Below are positions 37,001 to 39,377 of a stretch of 39,377 nucleotides of DNA, in pieces (the first letter of the stretch is position 1; the number at the start of each line of letters is the position of its first letter). The stretch is from Bacteroidaceae bacterium. GTDB lineage: Bacteria > Bacteroidota > Bacteroidia > Bacteroidales > Bacteroidaceae. The notes beneath the pieces were generated by a model that was not told the DNA's origin, made no database searches, and was given only the letters and a program-made list of their open reading frames with translations. The stretch is taken from positions 1 through 39,377 of the forward strand of contig JAGCMB010000067.1 in assembly GCA_017646665.1 (NCBI GenBank). Direction: 5' to 3'. A program made the translations under genes and the position numbers.

Positions 37001-37519
37001 GTTGAAAATGCAATTAATAATAACGTTATTGATTTGACTTCGATTGCAGGTACAATCCCTGCAAAGACAGCTGTTCTTCTCTATCGTGTTGAGAACACCG
37101 AGAAGACTGCGAGCTTTGAGTTTGCTCTTGCCGAGGATGTTGCGCCTGTTGCATCGAACCTCTTTAAAGGTAAGATTATGCAGACTGCAATTGATGCTAC
37201 CGATGCAAGGGTTTACCTGTTGGTTAACTACAATGCAACGGAGAAATTCTATTGGATGGCTGCAGAGTATGATGCTAATTGCCAGCTCAGCAACGAAGGC
37301 GGTTATGTGAAGTGCGATGCCAACAAGTGTTACTTGAAGATTGAGGACAACGCTTCTCCTGCTTCATCTTTCAGCTTCCGCTACGAGGGCACAACTGGCA
37401 TTGAGGAGGTTGAGACTGAAGAGGTAAAAGCTATTTATGACCTCCAGGGCCGCAAGCTCACCGAGGTTACCAAGCCCGGTTTCTACATCGTAGATGGCGA
37501 GAAAGTGCTGGTTAAGTGA
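28067..37519 (+). CDS. Giant secreted alpha-N-acetylglucosaminidase (GH89) with many accessory modules
   Basis: 3150 residues with signal peptide MKKNFFLTLMLAVVALFTVQ, cleaved after TTNAQA. The NAGLU/GH89 unit spans about 24-760: N-terminal domain, then barrel (FWTWDRWQKEIDWMALHGIN, GFSGQVP, FGGRSGLHGR). Likely acid/base is Glu331 (DPFHEG) and nucleophile Glu471 (GATPEGTETNP), spaced as in human NAGLU. It should remove terminal alpha-GlcNAc from mucin-type or heparan glycans. Then come InlB-like units (about 890-960, 1140-1222) around a GEVED domain (1012-1132), module A (1255-1390), a BspA-like LRR interrupted by LamG-like module B (1398-1675), F5/8C (1705-1870), two or three copies of a repeat beginning NVPAxGVTTL (2101, 2644, degenerate near 2945), and a type IX-like tail. 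The 28067 start places the signal peptide first; an upstream in-frame ATG lies inside the previous gene. Confidence 0.93.
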   Translation: MKKNFFLTLMLAVVALFTVQTTNAQAPVDSPEQAITGLLNRIGGDGAADKFEIVIDANLAENGKDVFIITSQNGKPCIKGNTQLSVATGINWYLNHHAHINLTWNNLTTDLVNATLPVPGSEEKHVCNTTYRYDFNTCTFSYSMAFWTWDRWQKEIDWMALHGINAPLNLVGLDVVTRKFLRELGVSESDINAYIAGPGFIAWFAMNNLEGWGGTINSPSTGVDMSGNPDWWYTRQEQLCRNMLQRMRELGMQPVIPGFSGQVPNCIVNYSINGFSSGDVVNNGTWAGGYTRPDILKPNTTSYQTFATVYYKHLHEVMGVSELYSIDPFHEGSLPGGVTNETCYPNIMVELDKHFGNVEQSVKDTYKVTKSPSWIIQYWQGVPQSGAFTAMKNKGYTSRFIGLDLFADNIYADNAAKWRTNYYDTCPYIYCMLHNFGGRSGLHGRLETTMDGYFQALAKNNNCQGIGATPEGTETNPILYDMLFELPWMDVNNRPTADAWLAEYAHSRYGVDSKTAPAALEALKNLKKSVWDCKVNQQGTSEAVVLARPNWTINSVSSWSTSAIYWDTQDVLLAADQLYSVKDIVTANGGQDGIANYNYDFIDVVRQAMVDYAAQLLPLINAARGNDAEYTRLYQLYLQLMLDLDEMLSYDENFKLERWTSLARNIADEVAGTTENDRNWLEWNARTQVTVWSKGNTDLHDYSNRCWAGLIKDFHYKRWKQFFENNGNAFSGGWYSGFEYPWTVDFNETYNLAGDYSQVVIPNDMTATEKAAETFGNYFGRVKGATKNYIFPMGVATNATKSDVIPEVYRGQEVELPLIIGKNVTISSVWVDLNNDGNAGNGETLTANGNNVTIPADAAIGKTTAKVTYSDGTVITFNLALIEDITTERTVTAVAGANGSVAIEGTNELSITTTEAVKITATANTGYNFENWTKGGEVVSNDNPFIYYAKEEATFTANFIQDKWGVPTEDKSDWGDATVKTSFVNELTFAYYNREPETIYEASVAPDNLFNTISQIINVPQGASFDVTWSDDTNNGLKYCYLSAYIDLNADGDFTDEGELLKVAGTKGAESTTACEGKINVILPYDAPLGLTHMRLRFDGAWKDNGYDAATKSYDAKAQLNRMCYEIVINVTEKSDKAATINVETNSAEWGTVEVWTDETPDGSTGTEWVVSANIPMYLRATKASEDVEFLGWYDQYGRLITENLEHTMYAREDATYTARFRKFLEIDGWQIEYRTQPGSDVVTTKLANGVKPVAGKKYYIYAPTRPTNDGEYVNRYLYNNSGTLTLSTTESTAASYLWLCSIEDGKYVFQNVGDPTKYLMHKGMTSSSYGFELGTGTTYYEGLTMQSVPGNGESRNLFFVINDDGSGFNQSTRAHDQSTEDHCTDFVFTEVSVPEVVILTNIRKSGDHDLVIPETVEILGEQLKIVGFENNLFKNNKDLWSISLPSTIEQLSDNKVFTGAVKGKGANASANTSNYITTDLGVTCAAGEDWSISLTITDNGNNFNQWGSALIATGNAPMNSTYAKGFQLYMQAGGGLVVKTDVDGDGNKLTNLAKGTKYRIDIVYTHSNTKLVVTATPLGAASAVAARTGVARAAAASLEITQDMSDFSVVSHAIPEGVDITSLEVRKGTEPDPFEGCTNLLGIEVADGCENYYVDEETRTLKSTGGTTLHTLADEEKEDEIRALGELIDLAEALVAEVATVNPTGKATEIALNATQGNDYYIWCNNPHTSGDDGAGGVAALLDEDAGSYLHSNWSSLSSTHDYLQIDFGNAVGLDNFKIAGQQRNGGSNDRPKNIEIYGSNDGTNWTPITTVEGLPNTSGATWESGAISAAERYSHLKFIVKTHDNYNQTSSVSRPYFHMAKFDLYKLTSTAEVANVYKNLAGVTATEVENVYDNLAEALYYYNNGGTAEQLTAAYNALEPLYTALNAKKDKVFNGVYNIYFSGDPVFVAYAEANELNGLTGGNIAGFRLFDGAVTHEGAADGNTGAQKEFHELVITNRAVADALFTIVPNADATGYILSAQGQYMQTTAVHGQWSIQAFDADEAKAGVYLFEAAESADIYKLRSNKEDGLQYVNDWGPVFGNNSASDTYARFSLTQVTEYTLNVPANGVTTLCLPFNVVLPAGVTAYDLAKANIIKGEHYNKYELVEVAGENETLAKNTPVIIKADTNDYILTITMDGEGAKASVENSVLRSGIVKTTVAAGNNYTFDGVDFNLVATDTEVAANQCWMELDENLGAKIYGTAPDYVLTTDEENPVLYKIIIKRANDNSKVLSYDEPTSEKVKIVDNTANSSYQAWYFVQGENGIIIKPYNADGRMLTIESTGDGAGKAMIAADGASNFQEWSFTKSTQSGCTDYYYIKVVGGEGNAGTFSHNGGFGVTSYMGIWANGFNSDDGGSLFKFVDAEFADDNARFYQLNDVLPTLDQGIYTGESVGLYSADGVAALNTKCTEAQALVDAGSNASASDACYAMYKALRAAKVAAYNAPAADKVYYIVSTATGDGHAYCTGKYVHTYSKPHEHKNATWGDKTYDQHHLLFDAEGDIEQLSLAAFQFEETGTMGEYKMKNLHTGLYVKSFNNNVEHMGTAADAAVVKIAGIADGQVTLKIGNNNPMHAQNDYSVIVTWGAEANNPSTWTINEVEDMSELYSLNVPASGVTTLNLAFNVVLPQGVTAYDYVESDISGNEFTLTQVAAAGDVLAKNTPVIIKAAEAEYPLTVTMSDENVVNGTANSVLRGNYWQTTVGTAELNYLPGVDGERLAFNKVAADDTAVAANTVWAVMTNDQGETIYELEVAPEVEIVVGGVYRIRNYTSRTADAYKTHYIANTNASITFPVSVEADDNSAMWVCTGINDGKYKFASALGTAAFGWRCADEEAVEYAITDGVVDGAKTLTYVDGSGTSMNLALTTEGHNNSGVAAFNQASNNNGINIVQAENWSTDWYFEEVENPSVSFTKSINKGNKWATMYLPYAVAIPDGVDVFYAVENAINNNVIDLTSIAGTIPAKTAVLLYRVENTEKTASFEFALAEDVAPVASNLFKGKIMQTAIDATDARVYLLVNYNATEKFYWMAAEYDANCQLSNEGGYVKCDANKCYLKIEDNASPASSFSFRYEGTTGIEEVETEEVKAIYDLQGRKLTEVTKPGFYIVDGEKVLVK

Positions 37520-37680
37520 GAGCAATGATTGATAAGCTTGCTTAATCAGGCATTGCCGAGCGCAAAGCAGTTGCGCGAAGCGAAAGTTTAGGTTAAGTGA
37601 GAGCAATGATTGATAAGCTTGCTTAATCAAGCATTGCCGAGCGCGAAGCAGTTGCGCGAAGCGAAAGTTTGGATTAAGTA
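37510..37680 (+). repeat. 81-bp tandem repeat copying the GH89 gene 3' end
   Basis: Two nearly identical units start at 37510 and 37591, and a 10-base partial third starts at 37671. Each begins GGTTAAGTGA, so the last codons and stop of the GH89 gene are part of unit one. Each unit holds an imperfect hairpin pairing GCAATG with CATTGC around GATAAGCTTGCTTAATC, then the direct repeat GCGCGAAGC...GCGCGAAGC (first copy GCGCAAAGC). The units differ at a few positions only. No protein is assigned here. Confidence 0.85.
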
Positions 37681-37704
37681 ATGTAGTTATCCTGAATAAT
37701 TGAA

Positions 37705-37744
37705 CAAGTGGTGGCAAAACGTTTTGCCACCGCTTGTTTTTTTG
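37705..37744 (+). terminator. Terminator of the giant-protein operon
   Basis: The stem CAAGTGGTGGCAAAA / TTTTGCCACCGCTTG with a 2-base centre (CG) and one G-T pair is followed by a long T run. It is about 185 bases after the GH89 stop, beyond the tandem repeat, so the repeat is transcribed. Confidence 0.88.
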
Positions 37745-37771
37745 CTTTTGTGTGTAAAATGAGTATATTCG
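37741..37771 (+). promoter_or_regulatory. Candidate promoter of the YiiX-like lipoprotein gene
   Basis: TTTG (37741-37744, in the preceding terminator's T tract), 19 bases, then TATATTCG (37764-37771). It leaves only 4 bases before the ATG at 37776, so starts at 37788 or 37800 are more likely if the promoter is real. Confidence 0.5.
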
Positions 37772-37787
37772 CGCTATGGGAAAGTCA

Positions 37788-38411
37788 ATGTTTCATATAA
37801 TGCGGTTGCTTGCGGCCTGTGCCGTTGTGGTGGGGGTGTCTCTCTGTTGCCGGCCACAGGGGCGTGGTGTGGAGTTCAAGGATATTCCCGTTGACAGTGT
37901 CCGCAACGGTGATATCGTCTTCAGGCGTGGGCGCAGCTTCTCGAGCGGGATGATACTGGCCCATGACAAGGGGAGCAGCTACAGCCACATTGGCATTGTG
38001 TGCCGCATTGATACGATGCTGTGTGTGGTACACGCAGTGAATGAGGAACCCGATTTTGATGGTGACTTTGACCGTGTGAAGATGGAGCCTCTGGAATGCT
38101 TCTTCTCAAAGGAGAGGGCAAGTGCCGGCGCTATGTACCACAGCTGGATTGGTGACAGCTTATCGGCCATCATTACGGCAAGGGCTATGCAGCTTGCGCG
38201 CGACAGCGTGCGTTTTGATGCATCCTTCAATCACCACGACCGTTCTGAACTCTATTGCACCGAACTGGTGTATCACCTGTATGAAGGTGTAGGCATTGAC
38301 ATCACCCAGGGACGGCGCACAAAGGTTGGAATAATGTCTTTCCCCGATGAGGTGATATTCCCCGATGATATACAGGAGAATAAAAATAACGTCAAATATT
38401 TTGAATTCTAA
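37788..38411 (+). CDS. YiiX/YebB-like permuted papain-fold (NlpC/P60-type) lipoprotein
   Basis: About 207 residues (211 from the ATG at 37776). The signal segment RLLAACAVVVGVSLCC ends in a lipobox-like Cys. The fold is the permuted NlpC/P60 type (DUF830): DSVRNGDIVFRRG near the start, the His motif SSYSHIGIVC, a later HHDRSELYCTELVYHLYEG containing the likely catalytic Cys, and the end VGIMSFPDEVIFPDDI. Relatives are amidases or acylhydrolases acting on peptidoglycan, lipids or proteins; the substrate cannot be told. The start is placed at 37788 because the candidate promoter ends 4 bases before 37776; 37800 is also possible. It stands alone, between the giant operon and a small lipoprotein gene. 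Confidence 0.83.
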   Translation: MFHIMRLLAACAVVVGVSLCCRPQGRGVEFKDIPVDSVRNGDIVFRRGRSFSSGMILAHDKGSSYSHIGIVCRIDTMLCVVHAVNEEPDFDGDFDRVKMEPLECFFSKERASAGAMYHSWIGDSLSAIITARAMQLARDSVRFDASFNHHDRSELYCTELVYHLYEGVGIDITQGRRTKVGIMSFPDEVIFPDDIQENKNNVKYFEF

Positions 38412-38430
38412 AAAAAGCTTTATATCTTGC
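38400..38430 (+). promoter_or_regulatory. Candidate promoter of the DUF4878-like gene
   Basis: TTTG (38400-38403), 19 bases, then TATCTTGC (38423-38430), one or two mismatches from TAnnTTTG. It also excludes the in-frame non-ATG start near 38427. Confidence 0.4.
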
Positions 38431-38468
38431 CCACGATATTGATATTCATTAACTTAAATTTTAATGTT

Positions 38469-38852
38469 ATGAAGAGATTTGCATCTATGATTGTTGCAGC
38501 AATGCTCGTTGCGTGCTGCTTGGTAAGTTGTAAGCAGAATACCCCTTCTGCAATTGCAGCCGATTGTATTGAGTCTGTAAAAGCCGGTGACTACAAGGCT
38601 TTCGTTGATACCTTTGATATGACCGATGAGGACAAGGCTCAGTTGACACAGGTCTTTGAACAGAAGGGCAAGGAGACTATTGAGAATGCCGGCGGCATTC
38701 AGGGCTACGAGATTATTGAGGAGAATATTTCCGAGGATGGTGCAAAGGCTACCGTGAAGGCAAAGATTACCTATGGCAATGGCGATACCGATGACTCTAC
38801 ATTTGCTTTTGCCAAGGTCGACGGTGAATGGAAACAGGTTCTTGAGAAATAA
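38469..38852 (+). CDS. Small DUF4878-like lipoprotein
   Basis: 127 residues. Signal MKRFASMIVAAMLVACCLVS ends at lipobox Cys21. The mature part resembles DUF4878/lumazine-binding-like lipoproteins: SAIAADCIESVKAGDYKAFV near the start, DMTDEDKAQLTQVFEQKGKE in the middle, then the beta strands EENISEDGAKATVKAKITYG and FAFAKVDGEWKQVLEK. These NTF2-like folds have no known activity in Bacteroidota. The ATG at 38469 puts the signal peptide first. A long hairpin lies 34 bases after the stop. Confidence 0.85.
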   Translation: MKRFASMIVAAMLVACCLVSCKQNTPSAIAADCIESVKAGDYKAFVDTFDMTDEDKAQLTQVFEQKGKETIENAGGIQGYEIIEENISEDGAKATVKAKITYGNGDTDDSTFAFAKVDGEWKQVLEK

Positions 38853-38885
38853 GTGATATGGAATGGGCCTATGGCCCGGATACAA

Positions 38886-38922
38886 AGACAGCCTGCTGTT
38901 GCAATGCAACGGCAGGCTGTCT
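38886..38922 (+). terminator. Long hairpin after the DUF4878-like gene
   Basis: A 17-bp stem (AGACAGCCTGCTGTTGC / GCAACGGCAGGCTGTCT, one G-T pair) with a 3-base loop. There is no T run after it (AAGTGTAT), so it may be a 3' stability hairpin or a weak terminator. Confidence 0.5.
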
Positions 38923-39004
38923 AAGTGTATATATGTGTCTTGCCTTATTCCGGATGGGAGTGTGAATCCTTTATGGCGGAAAATGGAACCTGTATAAACG
39001 AAAA

Positions 39005-39026
39005 TTAGAACCTGATAAGGTTCTAA
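39005..39026 (-). terminator. Candidate terminator of the tRNA-Glu array
   Basis: A perfect 8-bp stem (TTAGAACC / GGTTCTAA) with a 6-base loop. On the minus strand it is followed by TTTTCG and lies just past the last repeat unit of the array. Confidence 0.5.
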
Positions 39027-39133
39027 CTGATGTAGCGCCTACGGGAACAACGCGGGGGAGCGTTGTTTGCGACGACTGAAGCTTTAGCTTCACAAAGGAG
39101 TATTCCCGTCATCACCGTAATTGCATTACTTTG

Positions 39134-39205
39134 TAGCGCCTACGGGAATCGAACCCGTGTTCCATGCGTGAGAGGCATGTGTCCTAGCCACTAGACGAAA
39201 GCGCC
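39134..39205 (-). tRNA. tRNA-Glu (CTC)
   Basis: A 72-nt cloverleaf on the minus strand: acceptor GGCGCTT/AGGCGCT (with G-T pairs), D arm GTCT/GGAC with AGTGGCTA loop, anticodon stem CATGC/GCATG around CTCTCAC (anticodon CTC), T arm ACGGG/CCCGT around TTCGATT. GTCTAGTGGCTAGGAC is the usual Glu D-arm pattern. CCA is not encoded. Confidence 0.93.
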
Positions 39206-39353
39206 ATATTTCAATTTTGCTACTTTTATGCTCTTTAGCGTTGAGCTTCTTTGTAGCGCCTACGGGAACAACGCGGGGGAGCGTTGTTTGCGACGACTGA
39301 AGCTTTAGCTTCACAAAGGAGTATTCCCGTCATCACCGTAATTGCATTACTTT

Positions 39354-39377
39354 GTAGCGCCTACGGGAATCGAACCC
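39354..39377 (-). tRNA. Partial second tRNA-Glu, cut by the window end
   Basis: The last 24 bases match the 3' end of the first tRNA-Glu exactly (acceptor 3' strand, T stem and part of the T loop). The rest lies outside the window, so the anticodon is not seen. Confidence 0.75.

Larger units (their letters stand above)
39031..39377 (-). repeat. Tandem 221-bp repeat: tRNA-Glu, structured insert, copied tRNA 3' end
   Basis: The 17-mer TGTAGCGCCTACGGGAA, which is the reverse complement of the tRNA-Glu 3' end with 2 flanking bases, occurs at 39031, 39132, 39252 and 39353. Copies at 39132 and 39353 belong to tRNA genes; those at 39031 and 39252 do not. The 84-base inserts (39048-39131 and 39269-39352) are nearly identical between units. 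Period 221 bases. The second unit is cut by the window end. Confidence 0.88.

Noticed and set aside
37510-37680. Possible CRISPR array
   Set aside because: Only two contiguous units and a fragment, no unique spacers and no cas genes.
37364-37717. Minus-strand reading frame with an internal repeated peptide across the tandem repeat
   Set aside because: It is only the translation of the 81-bp DNA repeat plus the antisense of the GH89 gene end; no signal, start context or family match.
39126-39314. Minus-strand ORF across the tRNA-Glu gene
   Set aside because: It is a translation of the tRNA and its repeated flanks.

Overview
The window looks like a chromosomal segment of a member of the order Bacteroidales (phylum Bacteroidota), probably gut-associated. 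The evidence is the recurring phylum-type promoter (TTTG, 17-20 bases, TAnnTTTG or TATCTTCG), the lipoprotein TamL paired with TamB, the many SPII lipoproteins, the BspA-, GEVED- and InlB-like modules, and type IX-like C-termini (YDLQGRK...PGxYIxxGxKVxVK). I cannot name the genus or species.

Layout. Positions 1-323 hold the end of an rRNA operon: a 5S gene, its terminator, then a truncated second 5S tail with its own terminator. Positions 493-8366 hold a surface lipoprotein converging on the tamB-tamL operon. Positions 8617-12110 hold a lipoprotein cyclophilin overlapping an M16 peptidase, converging on a tetR-rluA-type pair whose promoter carries a likely TetR operator. Positions 12250-22155 are mostly core housekeeping: initiator tRNA-Met, aspA, an OmpH/Skp-like lipoprotein, a small membrane protein, pepD with a beta-helix lipoprotein, rlmH, nadC, a LytS/LytTR two-component pair and a guanine deaminase. 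Most convergent pairs share one bidirectional terminator.

Positions 22311-37744 are the accessory part. One promoter and an unusually GC-rich, hairpin-rich leader precede three tightly spaced genes: a 1795-residue secreted multidomain protein with no recognised catalytic domain, a roughly 62-residue acidic small protein, and a 3150-residue secreted GH89 alpha-N-acetylglucosaminidase with at least eight accessory modules. The two giant proteins share at least two homologous modules and the same C-terminal tail, so they probably act together on the cell surface on alpha-GlcNAc-capped host glycans (inference). The locus ends in an 81-bp tandem repeat that has copied the last codons and stop of the GH89 gene.

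Positions 37741-38852 carry a YiiX-like permuted papain-fold lipoprotein and a DUF4878-like lipoprotein. Positions 39005-39377 carry a tandem tRNA-Glu array on the minus strand. Each tRNA gene is followed by a structured insert of about 84 bp and a second copy of its own 3' end; the array runs off the window edge.

The best candidates for undescribed biology are the three-gene giant-protein locus (with its leader, small acidic protein and 3' repeat) and the tRNA-Glu insert array. No CRISPR, phage, transposase or defence system was seen.
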